From NCBI RefSeq assembly GCF_002355275.1, contig NZ_CP023449.1:3140001-3204000 (forward strand): a DNA stretch of 64,000 nucleotides, in the 5' to 3' direction. This DNA is from Rhizorhabdus dicambivorans. Its GTDB lineage: Bacteria > Pseudomonadota > Alphaproteobacteria > Sphingomonadales > Sphingomonadaceae. Positions 27,199-35,136 of the stretch are shown here, piece after piece. Position numbers and translations under genes: made by a program. The notes under the pieces are model-generated. The model saw nothing but the letters and a program-made list of their open reading frames with translations, ran no database searches and was not told the DNA's origin. Numbering within the stretch: position 1 is the first letter of the stretch; each line of letters starts with the position of its first letter.

Positions 27199-27221
27199 CC
27201 CCGCCGTTCCCTGCGGCGGGG
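27199..27221. terminator. GC-rich hairpin between convergent genes
   Basis: CCCCGCCG, a seven-base loop, CGGCGGGG: an eight-pair stem just past the stop of the AhpD-like gene and 80 bases from the stop of the SRPBCC gene on the other strand. There is no T-run, so it would act as a weak or bidirectional terminator. Confidence 0.5.
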
Positions 27222-27301
27222 CCGGGGGTGGGCACATTGCCCCGTGACGCGATCCGGCATCCCCCCAATGGCCGTCGATCGCAGCCCACCCCCACCCCTT
27301 T

Positions 27302-27751
27302 TCAGATCCGCTTGACCAGCGCCTCCAGCTGGTCGGTGGCGATGCCCCAGCCCTGTTCGAACCCCATCGCCTCATGCTGGGCCAGGTCCTCGGCGGTCCA
27401 GTGGCGGACGATCGCGGTATAGCGGGTCTTGCCCTCCTCCTCCTCGAAGGTGAGGATGCCGGTCATGAACGGCTTTTCCGATGGCACCCAGGCCTCGGTA
27501 TAGGCGTCGGTGAAGACGATCTTCTCATTGGGGATCACCTCCAGATAGACGCCGCGATTGGGGAATTCCTGCCCCTCGGGCCCGCGCATCACGATCAGCG
27601 TCGATCCGCCGGTGCGGACGTCCGTGTGCGCCTCCGACACGCCCCATGGCGGCGGACAGAACCATTGCGGGATCAGCGCCGGATCGGTCCAGGCGCGGAA
27701 CAGCTTCTCGCGCGGTGCGTCGATCAGGCGAGTCAGGCTCAGTTCGTGCAT
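27302..27751 (-). CDS. SRPBCC (AHSA1-type) family protein
   Basis: A 149-residue START-like fold protein beginning MHELSLTRLIDAPREKLFRAWTDPALIPQWF at ATG 27751. The AHSA1 marks are RAWTDPALIPQWFCPPPWG, GGSTLIVMRGPEGQEFPNRGVYLEV and GWGIATDQLEALV at the end. Such small proteins bind hydrophobic ligands; no enzymatic activity can be inferred. It is the last member of a minus-strand group YciI-sigma-SRPBCC, 65 bases after the sigma gene, a combination repeatedly found with ECF42-type sigma factors. Confidence 0.88.
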   Translation of the reverse strand: MHELSLTRLIDAPREKLFRAWTDPALIPQWFCPPPWGVSEAHTDVRTGGSTLIVMRGPEGQEFPNRGVYLEVIPNEKIVFTDAYTEAWVPSEKPFMTGILTFEEEEGKTRYTAIVRHWTAEDLAQHEAMGFEQGWGIATDQLEALVKRI

Positions 27752-27816
27752 CTCGTCATCTCCTTGTTGCCGCCACAGGACGGAGCCGGGCACCGTGATC
27801 CTACACGCGCCGGCGA

Positions 27817-29061
27817 TTATTTGGGGGCGGACAGCCGATCCAGCTGCTGGCGGATATAGCCGGCCTCCGCCGCCGATCCCGCCAGGCCGATCGCCCGCCC
27901 GAAGGCCGCCCGCGCCTCCTCGGCGCGGCCGAGCTGATCGAGGAAGGCGCCGCGCGCGCCATGATAATAGAAATAGCCGTCGAGCCGCTCATCGAGCGGC
28001 GCCAGCAGCGCCAGCGCCGCTTCCGGGCCGGACAGCCTGGCCACGGCCACGGCGCGGTTGAGGGTCACTACCGGCGACGGCTGCATCGCCTCCAGTGTCG
28101 CATAGAGCCGCTCGATCTGCGCCCAGTCGGTTTCGGGCGCGGTCTTCGCGCGGGCGTGGAGTGCGGCGATCGCCGCCTGCACCTGATAGGGGCCGGGCCG
28201 GCGATGGCGCATCGCCTTGTCGAGCAGCGCCAGCCCCTCGGCGATCATCCTGCCATCCCAGCGGCCTCGGTCCTGATCCTCCAGCAATATGACCTGGCCC
28301 TGCGCATCGAGCCGCGCCGCGCTGCGCGCATGCTGGAGCAGCATCAGCGCGATCAGGCCCATGATCTCGGGCTCGGCGGGAAACAGGCGCAGCAGCAGCC
28401 GGCCCAGCCGGATCGCCTCCCGGCACAGGGGTTCGCGCGCACCGGCCTCGGCCCCGCTCGCCGAATAGCCCTCGTTGAAGATCAGATAGACCATCGCCGC
28501 CACCGCCCCCAGCCGCTCGGCCCGCTCGACGGCGCCCGGCGTCTCGAACGGCACCCCGCTGTCGGCGATGCGCGCCTTGGCGCGTGTGATGCGCTGCTCC
28601 ATCGCCTTCTCGCCGACCAGAAAGGCGCGCGCGATCTGGGGTACGGTCAACCCCGAGACGATGCGCAGCGCCAGGGCGATCGCGCCCGTGGCCGGCAGAT
28701 CGGGATGGCAGCAGACGAACAGCAGCCGCAACATGTCGTCGCGATACTGCCCCTCGTCCAGCCGGTCGGCGATCGCGCCTTCGGCATCGCCGAGGTCGGA
28801 AAGCCGGTCGTCATCGGGCAGTTCGGTCTCGCGCGCTGCCTTGCGGATCGCATCGATGCCACTGTTGCGGCCCACCAGGATCAGCCAGGCTGCGGGATCG
28901 CGCGGCGGCCCCTGATCGGGCCAGCGCGACAGCGCGCGCAGGCACGCCTCCTGAAACGCTTCCTCCGCCAGATCGAGGTCACGGAAATAGCGGAGCAGCG
29001 CGGCCACCGCGCGCGGCCGGGCGGAGGCCAGCGCGGCGTCGACCCAGTCGAGATCGACCAT
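27817..29061 (-). CDS. ECF42-type RNA polymerase sigma factor (DUF6596 C-terminal)
   Basis: A 414-residue sigma factor, about twice the length of normal ECF proteins. Region 2 includes YFRDLDLAEEAFQEACLRALSRW near 25-50 and region 4 the helix-turn-helix VSGLTVPQIARAFLVGEKAMEQRITRAKARI near 135-165. The C-terminal 220 residues are helical and TPR-like (RLYATLEAMQPSPVVTLNRAVAVA, LDQLGRAEEARAAFGRAIGLAGS), the hallmark of the ECF42 group, which lacks an anti-sigma factor and is thought to be controlled by this extension. Starts two bases after the YciI gene stop. Confidence 0.9.
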   Translation of the reverse strand: MVDLDWVDAALASARPRAVAALLRYFRDLDLAEEAFQEACLRALSRWPDQGPPRDPAAWLILVGRNSGIDAIRKAARETELPDDDRLSDLGDAEGAIADRLDEGQYRDDMLRLLFVCCHPDLPATGAIALALRIVSGLTVPQIARAFLVGEKAMEQRITRAKARIADSGVPFETPGAVERAERLGAVAAMVYLIFNEGYSASGAEAGAREPLCREAIRLGRLLLRLFPAEPEIMGLIALMLLQHARSAARLDAQGQVILLEDQDRGRWDGRMIAEGLALLDKAMRHRRPGPYQVQAAIAALHARAKTAPETDWAQIERLYATLEAMQPSPVVTLNRAVAVARLSGPEAALALLAPLDERLDGYFYYHGARGAFLDQLGRAEEARAAFGRAIGLAGSAAEAGYIRQQLDRLSAPK

Positions 29062-29063
29062 GT

Positions 29064-29435
29064 TCAGGCCCCGGCGTCGCCGGGCCGGTAGACCATCAGC
29101 GGCCGCACTTCATGCGCCCCGGCCGATCCGCTCGCCTTGCCCAGCTCGACGGCGACCTCGATAGCCGCGTCCAGCGACTCGCAGTCGACGACATAGAAGC
29201 CCAGCAACTGCTCCTTGGTCTCGGCGAATGGGCCATCGAGCACGAGCGGCTCGGCCCCCTTGCGGACGGTGGTCGCTGCGGTGGTCGGCATCAGCCGTGC
29301 GACCGGGCCGAGCCGGCCATCGGCGCGCAGCTTCTGCTGGACGGCATCGAGCCGGCCCATCACCGCGCCCTCGGTCTCCGCGCTCCAGGCGCCGACCACC
29401 TCTTCATTGTCGTAACAGAGGATCGCGTAGAGCAT
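29064..29435 (-). CDS. YciI family protein (DGPF domain)
   Basis: A 123-residue protein starting MLYAILCYDNEEVVGAWSAETEGAVMG at ATG 29435. The DGPF motif is present in EPLVLDGPFAETKEQLLGFYVVD. These proteins are nearly always encoded next to ECF42-type sigma factors, as here (two-base spacing), and are thought to be their targets or accessory factors. Catalytic role unknown. The longer in-frame upstream extension has no support. Confidence 0.9.
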   Translation of the reverse strand: MLYAILCYDNEEVVGAWSAETEGAVMGRLDAVQQKLRADGRLGPVARLMPTTAATTVRKGAEPLVLDGPFAETKEQLLGFYVVDCESLDAAIEVAVELGKASGSAGAHEVRPLMVYRPGDAGA

Positions 29436-29507
29436 CGCTGTCTCCCAGGGGTTGCAGGGCCAGGACGGATGAACGCGGCCGCATCCTACAGCGCCCCGCA
29501 AAAAAGC

Positions 29508-30152
29508 TCAGCCTTCCCCGCGCGGATAGATGATGATCGAGAGATAGCGGCTGGTCGGGCTCACCAGCGCTTCCGGCCCGTGCAGCGCGTTCGAATCGAA
29601 CAGCAGCGAATCGCCGTTGCGAAGCGTGTACTGCTCGCCGCCGTGGCGATAGACGATCTCGCCGTCGATCATGTGGATGAACTCGACCCCGCCATGACGG
29701 AAGCTGGTGTGCGGGATCGCGTTCTCGCGCAGCGTGATCATATAGGGCTCGACCACGGTATCGCCGCGCAGGACATGGCCGAGCAGCTCATAGACATGGC
29801 CCGCCTTGGTGCCGCGCCGCTCCATCGTCAGCCCCTGCCCGGCGGCCACATAGGAACAGTCCTGCCGTTCCTCGAACGAGGCGAACAACGACGAGATCGG
29901 CACGTTGAGCGCGCCCGCTATCCCCTGCAGGGTGGAAAGCGACGCCGATATCCCGCCATTCTCGATCTTGGACAGCATGCCGTTCGAGATGCCCGCCGCC
30001 GAGGCGAGATCGGAGACCGACAGGTCGTTCTGGCGCCTGAGCTGCCGGATCTGGATACCGAGCGCGCGTTCAAGGCTGCGCTCGGCGACTTGCGGCGCGT
30101 TCGATCCGGTAGCGACATCGCCGTCGTCGGCGGGGGGAGAAATCTTGGCCAT
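29508..30152 (-). CDS. XRE-type regulator with C-terminal cupin domain
   Basis: A 214-residue regulator. The helix-turn-helix spans about 31-86 (LGIQIRQLRRQNDLSVSDLASAAGISNGMLSKIENGGISASLSTLQGIAGAL) and a cupin sensor domain about 125-205 (HGGVEFIHMIDGEIVYRHGGEQYTLRNGDSLLFDSNALHGPEAL). Proteins of this layout often regulate amino-acid, polyamine or other catabolic genes with a small molecule in the cupin; the ligand is not identifiable. It is transcribed 21 bases after the prepilin peptidase gene and 72 bases before the YciI group. Confidence 0.88.
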   Translation of the reverse strand: MAKISPPADDGDVATGSNAPQVAERSLERALGIQIRQLRRQNDLSVSDLASAAGISNGMLSKIENGGISASLSTLQGIAGALNVPISSLFASFEERQDCSYVAAGQGLTMERRGTKAGHVYELLGHVLRGDTVVEPYMITLRENAIPHTSFRHGGVEFIHMIDGEIVYRHGGEQYTLRNGDSLLFDSNALHGPEALVSPTSRYLSIIIYPRGEG

Positions 30153-30173
30153 GGGCGACGAGCTTAGCGCGCT

Positions 30174-30932
30174 TTATCGCCCAGCCAAAGCGGCCAGTGG
30201 GGGCCAGAACAGCGCCACCCACCCCACCCAGGCCGCCAGCGCCAGGAACACGCCGAAGGGCAGCCGCGATGTGCCGTTGAGGGAACGACCGGCAGCGTAG
30301 AGGATCAGGGCCCAGAACAGGCCCGCCGCCGCGGCGCCGAACAGGATCAGCGGCAGCATCTGCCAGCCGAGCCACAACCCGATCGCGCCGAACAGCTTGA
30401 CGTCGCCGCCGCCCATCCCCTCGCGCCCGCGCAGGCGGCGGTAGCCGTGCCGGACCGCGGCGAAGAGCAGGAAACCCGCCACGCCGCCGATCAGCCGGTC
30501 GGACAGGCCGGGCCCTATCCCCAGCAGGCCGACGCCGACCCCGGCCAGCGCCAGCGCGGCGTTGAGCGGATCGGGCAGCCAGTAATGCCGGGCATCGAGC
30601 AGGGCGAGCAGCAGCAGCAGCGATGCGAACAGCCCGCCGGCCATCACCGTCCCGATATCCGGGCCGATCGCGACGGCCATCGCGCCGAGCAGCGCCCCCG
30701 CAATCTCCCCCGCCGGGTGGAGCCTGTCGATCCGCGCCCCGCAACACACGGCCCGGCCGCGCTGCAGGAAAAAGCTCAGCACCGGGATCAGCTGTGATGC
30801 CGTCAGCGGCGCGCCGCAGCCGTCGCAGGCGGATCGCCCCCGCAGTGCCGATGCCTCGCGCGGCCAGCGGATCGCGGCGGTCGCCAGGAAGCTGCCGAAG
30901 ACGGCGCCGAGCACCGCGCCCAGCAGGATCAC
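30174..30932 (-). CDS. Prepilin peptidase (A24 family, PilD-like)
   Basis: A 252-residue membrane protease that trims and may methylate type IV pilin or type II secretion pseudopilins. Two aspartates of the active site are seen in LLDARHYWLPD and GMGGGDVKLFGAIG. The cytoplasmic zinc-type loop has CDGCG and a CCGAR stretch, a slight change from the usual two CxxC pairs. The first 20 residues (GAVLGAVFGSFLATAAIRWPR) are typical. GTG 30932 follows GGAG. No pilin genes are adjacent. Confidence 0.88.
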   Translation of the reverse strand: MILLGAVLGAVFGSFLATAAIRWPREASALRGRSACDGCGAPLTASQLIPVLSFFLQRGRAVCCGARIDRLHPAGEIAGALLGAMAVAIGPDIGTVMAGGLFASLLLLLALLDARHYWLPDPLNAALALAGVGVGLLGIGPGLSDRLIGGVAGFLLFAAVRHGYRRLRGREGMGGGDVKLFGAIGLWLGWQMLPLILFGAAAAGLFWALILYAAGRSLNGTSRLPFGVFLALAAWVGWVALFWPPLAALAGR

Positions 30933-31112
30933 CCTATCGCTCCGAACCGCATCGCCGCCCTGTCATCTCCGCGTCATCCGATCGTGGCATAGCGGAGTGG
31001 CGCCAGAATATCAGGACTATGTGATGCGTAACGTCGGAAGCTTTCAATGCACCCTTCTCGGCCGTTTCCTGATGTTCGCGACGCGCAACGCCACCGCGCC
31101 CGGCTCGCCCGA

Positions 31113-34100
31113 TCAGAGGTTGAGCAAGGCCGGGTCGCCGCCCTGCGCGGTGATGTTGACCGACAGCGCCCGCTCGGTGGCGTAGCGCAGCAGCGCGTGC
31201 GGGCCGCCGGCCTTGGGGCCGGTGCCCGACAGGCCCTCGCCGCCAAAGGGCTGCACGCCGACCACCGCGCCGATGATTGATCGGTTCACATAGACATTGC
31301 CAGCCGGGACGAGTTCGCGGACCTCCTCGGCGAAACGCTCGATCCGGCTGTGGATGCCCAGCGTCAGCCCATAGCCGCGCGCCGCCAGCCTGCCCGCCAC
31401 CTTGGACAGGTCGGCGGGATCATAGCGGACGACATGGAGGATCGGGCCGAACACCTCGCGCTCCAGGAAATCGGCGGCGGGTATCTCGGCCATCAGCGGC
31501 GCGAAGAAATCGCCACCCTCGGGTGTGACGCATTCATGCAGGATGGTCGCCTCGCGTGACAGCCGCTCGCGATGCGCGACAAGCGCGGCCTTGGCCTCCG
31601 CGTCGATCACCGGCCCGACGTCGGTCGACGGATCGGCGGGATCGCCGATTACCAGCGCGTCCATCGCGCCCTTCAGCGTGGCAACCAGTTCGTCGGCGCT
31701 GTCATGCGGCACGAACAGCAGCCGCAGCGCCGAACAGCGCTGCCCGGCCGAGCCGAAGGCCGACAGGATGACGTCGTCCACCACCTGCTCCTTGAGCGCG
31801 GTGGTATCGACGAACATGCCGTTGAGGCCGCCGGTCTCGGCGATGAACGGGATGATCGGGCCGTTGCGCGCGGCAAGCCGGCGGTTGATCGCCCAGGCGG
31901 TCTCGGTGCCGCCGGTGAAGGCGACGCCGTCGATGCCCGGATGATTGACGATCACCCCGCCCACGGTGGCGCCCTCGCCGGACAGCAAAGCGAGCAGCGC
32001 CGGCTCCAGCCCTGCCTTGTGGAACAGGCGGACGGCACGCGCCGCGATCAGCGGGGTCTGCTCGGCCGGCTTGGCGAGAACGGCATTGCCCGCCGCCAGC
32101 GCCGCCGCGATCTGGCCGGTGAAGATGGCGAGCGGGAAATTCCAGGGGCTGATGCAGGCGAACACGCCCCGGCCTGCCAGCTGCAGCTGGTTGGTCTCCC
32201 CCACCGGCCCGGGCAGCGGTGTCGGCGCGCCGAACTGCCGCTCCGCCAGATCGGCATAATAGCGGCAGAAATCGATCGCCTCGCGGACCTCCGCCACGCC
32301 GTCGTTCAGCGTCTTGCCGGCCTCCAGCGACAGCAGCGCGATCAGCGCGTCCATCTCGGCTTCGAGCGCATCGCCCATCGCCCGCAACACCATCGCCCGG
32401 CCGCCGCCGCCCAGCCGATCCCAGGCGGGCTGCGCCTTGCGCGCGACGGCCACCGCGCGATCGATATCGGCGGCATCCGCCGTCGCGGCATAGCCGATCA
32501 CCCGGCTGCGGTCGGCGGGGCTGGTGACGGGTTCGGCCTGCGCGGGAACCAGCCTCCCCTCGACGATCGCGCCGGCCGTCTCGCGCTCGCCCGCGGCCAG
32601 CGCCACCGCCTTTGCCGCGCGACCGCGCACCTCCACCAGTGAATAATCCCGGCCCAGCGGATTCTTGCGGGACGGGCCATAGATATCGGCGGGCAGCGCT
32701 ATCCGGGCATGGCGCTCGGGATGCGCCTCCACCGCCGCGATCGGATCGGCGACGACCAGATCGGCCGGCACCCGCTCGTCGAGCAGCGCGTGGACGAAGC
32801 TTGTGTTGGCGCCGTTCTCCAGCAGGCGACGGACCAGATAGGGCAGCAGCTCCTCATGCCCGCCGACCGGGGCATAGGCGCGCAGCCGCAATTCCCCATA
32901 GCGTTTCTCGGCGGCGGCGTAGAGCGCCTCGCCCATGCCGTGCAGCCGCTGATGCTCGATCGTGACGCCGGCGCCATCGGCCATGCCGCGCACCGCCGCC
33001 AGCGTATGGGCATTGTGGCTGGCGAACTGCGGATAGAGGGCGGGGCTCGCGTCGATCAGCGCCTTGGCGCAGACGAGGTAGCTCAGGTCGGTCGCCGCCT
33101 TGGTGGTGAACACCGGATAGTCGGGGCGGCCGGCGATCTGCGCCTTCTTGATCTCGCTGTCCCAATAGGCGCCCTTGACGAGGCGGACCATGATCCGGCG
33201 TCCGCTGTCCTCGGCCAGCTTGCGCAGCGCCCAGATCGTGGCGAGGCCGCGCTTCTGGTAGGCTTGGACGACGACGCCCAGCCCCTTCCAGCCACCCAGC
33301 TTGGGCTCCCTCACCAGCCGCTCGATCATCTTGAGCGAGATGACGAGCCGATCGGCCTCCTCGGCGTCGATGGCGAAGTTGAGGTCATGGCGCGCTGCGA
33401 TCAGCGCCAGCCGCCTCACACGCGGGTAGAGCTCGTCCCAGACCCGCGCCTCCTGCACCGCTTCATAGCGCGGGCAGAGCGCCGAGAGCTTGACCGAGAC
33501 GCCGTGGCCCAGCTCCGGCCCCGCCCCGTTGGAAGCCTTGCCGACCGCCTCGATCGCCTCGGCATAGATGCGCTCATAGCGTTCCGCGTCGGCGGCGGTG
33601 CGCGCGCCCTCGCCCAACATGTCGAACGAGCAGAGATAGCCTTCGCGCTTCGAGCGGGCGAGCGCGTCGCCGATGCTGCGGCCGAGCACGAACTGCTCGC
33701 CCATCATCTTGACCGCAGCGCCCACCGCCTGGCGGATCACCGGCTCGCCGATGCGCGCGGTGATGCGCCTGAGGAAGCCGCCCAGATCGCGCTTCGCCTC
33801 GTCGTCGACATCGACGAGCCGGCCCGTAAGCATCAACCCCCAGGTCGATGCGTTGACAAACAGGCTGTCGGACTGGCCGAGATGGCTGGCCCAGTCGGCC
33901 GATCCGATCTTCTCGGCGATCAGCCGGTCGCGGGTTTCTGCGTCGGGGGTACGCAATAGCGCCTCGGCCAGACACATCAGCGCCAGCCCCTCGCGGGTGC
34001 CGAGCGAGAATTGCTGGAGGAAGCTCTCGACCACGCCCTGCTTCTTCGTGGCGCCCCGCGCGCCTTCGACCAGCGCGGTCGCTTCGGCGACGACGTCGCG

Positions 34101-34211
34101 GCGATCCTGGTCGCTCAGGGGCTGCCGTTCGAGCAGGCTGCGGACGACCTCACCCTCCTCGGCATATTTGCCGGCGTCGATCATGTCCCAGTTCGAAAGG
34201 GTGCTCGCCAT
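31113..34211 (-). CDS. putA: Bifunctional proline dehydrogenase / L-glutamate-gamma-semialdehyde dehydrogenase
   Basis: A 1032-residue enzyme that oxidises proline to glutamate in two steps with substrate channelling. The FAD-dependent proline dehydrogenase barrel covers about 60-470 (VSVKLSALCPRYE, MVRLVKGAYWDSEIK, FASHNAHTLA). The aldehyde dehydrogenase covers about 520-1000 with the catalytic Cys in FGSAGQRCSALRLL and Glu in FIAETGGLNG. The N-terminus has no ribbon-helix-helix domain, so it cannot repress itself, unlike the enterobacterial form. ATG 34211 follows GGAGGATAT. The divergent Lrp-type gene is the likely activator. Confidence 0.97.
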   Translation of the reverse strand: MASTLSNWDMIDAGKYAEEGEVVRSLLERQPLSDQDRRDVVAEATALVEGARGATKKQGVVESFLQQFSLGTREGLALMCLAEALLRTPDAETRDRLIAEKIGSADWASHLGQSDSLFVNASTWGLMLTGRLVDVDDEAKRDLGGFLRRITARIGEPVIRQAVGAAVKMMGEQFVLGRSIGDALARSKREGYLCSFDMLGEGARTAADAERYERIYAEAIEAVGKASNGAGPELGHGVSVKLSALCPRYEAVQEARVWDELYPRVRRLALIAARHDLNFAIDAEEADRLVISLKMIERLVREPKLGGWKGLGVVVQAYQKRGLATIWALRKLAEDSGRRIMVRLVKGAYWDSEIKKAQIAGRPDYPVFTTKAATDLSYLVCAKALIDASPALYPQFASHNAHTLAAVRGMADGAGVTIEHQRLHGMGEALYAAAEKRYGELRLRAYAPVGGHEELLPYLVRRLLENGANTSFVHALLDERVPADLVVADPIAAVEAHPERHARIALPADIYGPSRKNPLGRDYSLVEVRGRAAKAVALAAGERETAGAIVEGRLVPAQAEPVTSPADRSRVIGYAATADAADIDRAVAVARKAQPAWDRLGGGGRAMVLRAMGDALEAEMDALIALLSLEAGKTLNDGVAEVREAIDFCRYYADLAERQFGAPTPLPGPVGETNQLQLAGRGVFACISPWNFPLAIFTGQIAAALAAGNAVLAKPAEQTPLIAARAVRLFHKAGLEPALLALLSGEGATVGGVIVNHPGIDGVAFTGGTETAWAINRRLAARNGPIIPFIAETGGLNGMFVDTTALKEQVVDDVILSAFGSAGQRCSALRLLFVPHDSADELVATLKGAMDALVIGDPADPSTDVGPVIDAEAKAALVAHRERLSREATILHECVTPEGGDFFAPLMAEIPAADFLEREVFGPILHVVRYDPADLSKVAGRLAARGYGLTLGIHSRIERFAEEVRELVPAGNVYVNRSIIGAVVGVQPFGGEGLSGTGPKAGGPHALLRYATERALSVNITAQGGDPALLNL

Positions 34212-34243
34212 ATATCCTCCGCGCGTCGGGCAGAATTTCCGAC

Positions 34244-34293
34244 ATATCCTCATGATATTGGCAATTATCCCGAATGTGCTTCATATTATTGCC
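34244..34293. promoter_or_regulatory. Inverted repeats in the putA/Lrp-regulator intergenic region
   Basis: Two AT-rich inverted repeats lie in the 108-base gap: ATATC, five bases, GATAT (34244-34258), and GGCAAT to ATTGCC (34260-34265 and 34288-34293), the latter extending to eight of nine matching positions per arm. They are good candidates for the binding sites of the divergent Lrp-family protein. Confidence 0.5.
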
Positions 34294-34319
34294 GTCACTC
34301 CCGAACGGATTGCCCGATA

Positions 34320-34799
34320 ATGCAGACCGAACCGAAGCATGTTCCGATCGACGAGACCGACCGCCGGCTGCTCCGCGCGCTGCAGGAGGATGGGCGAATC
34401 ACCAACCAGGCACTCAGCGCCCGCTGCGGGCTTTCCCCCGCCGCCTGTTTCGACCGGGTGAAGCGGCTGCGCGAGCGCGGGGTGATTCTGGGGTACACCG
34501 CGCTGCTCGATCCGGAGAAGCTGGACCAGGCGCTGATGATTTTCATCGAAGTGTTGCTCGATCGCACCACTGACGACGTCTTCACCGCCTTCTCCGATCA
34601 TGTTCGGCGGATTCCGCAGGTGATGGAGTGTCATATGGTGGCGGGGGGCTTCGATTATCTTCTCAAGGTCAGGGTGTCGGACATGGCCGCTTATCGCAGC
34701 TTTCTCGGCGATATCCTTACGGCAATGCCGGGCGTGCGGGAGACACGGACCTATGCCGTGCTGGAGGAAGTGAAGCTGACGACGCGGCTGGCGGTGTAG
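34320..34799 (+). CDS. Lrp/AsnC family transcriptional regulator (PutR-like)
   Basis: A 159-residue regulator: winged helix about 10-60 (IDETDRRLLRALQEDGRITNQALSARCGLSPAACFDRVKRLRERGVI) and an amino-acid-binding RAM domain about 75-150 (VMECHMVAGGFDYLLKVRVSDMAAYRSFLGDIL). Divergent from putA, so it probably activates putA in response to proline, as PutR does in other alphaproteobacteria. ATG 34320 has no clear ribosome site and may be translated from a short leader. Confidence 0.92.
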   Translation: MQTEPKHVPIDETDRRLLRALQEDGRITNQALSARCGLSPAACFDRVKRLRERGVILGYTALLDPEKLDQALMIFIEVLLDRTTDDVFTAFSDHVRRIPQVMECHMVAGGFDYLLKVRVSDMAAYRSFLGDILTAMPGVRETRTYAVLEEVKLTTRLAV

Positions 34800-35136
34800 C
34801 CGCCACGCAGCGACGGCCGGCGGGCCGACGGGAGACCGAAACGGGCCGGGGCCACCCGGTTTTCCGAGCCAGCAGCGAAATAAGCCGCGCCTCCACTGCA
34901 TGGTTTCGCATGTGGAACCATCTATGCAGTGCAGCGAGGGTTTTTGCGGCAGGCTGACATAAGTGAAAGCACGGGGGATTGATTTACCGCGCCACAGAAC
35001 GGTAATGATCCCGGCATAACACCACGGGCGAGGGGCACGAAACGGGGGGCGGTCGATCACATCTTCCGTCACAACCCTTTGTGCGCCGCAAAACCAGATG
35101 TCCGTCGCCTGTGGTGCGAAAAAGGGGACCAATTCT
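34800..35136. other. Upstream region of the TonB receptor
   Basis: No gene is supported in this 337-base stretch. It contains an inverted repeat CACTGCAT (34894-34901) and ATGCAGTG (34924-34931) with an inner GGTT/AACC pairing, about 205 bases before the receptor start, which may be an operator or a leader hairpin. A plausible ribosome site AAAGGGGACC (35121-35130) precedes the receptor start at 35137. Confidence 0.55.

Noticed and set aside
30960-30977. CTGTCAT-N4-GCGTCAT, a Pho-box-like pair.
   Set aside because: It points in plus direction where no plus-strand gene follows; a chance match is likely.
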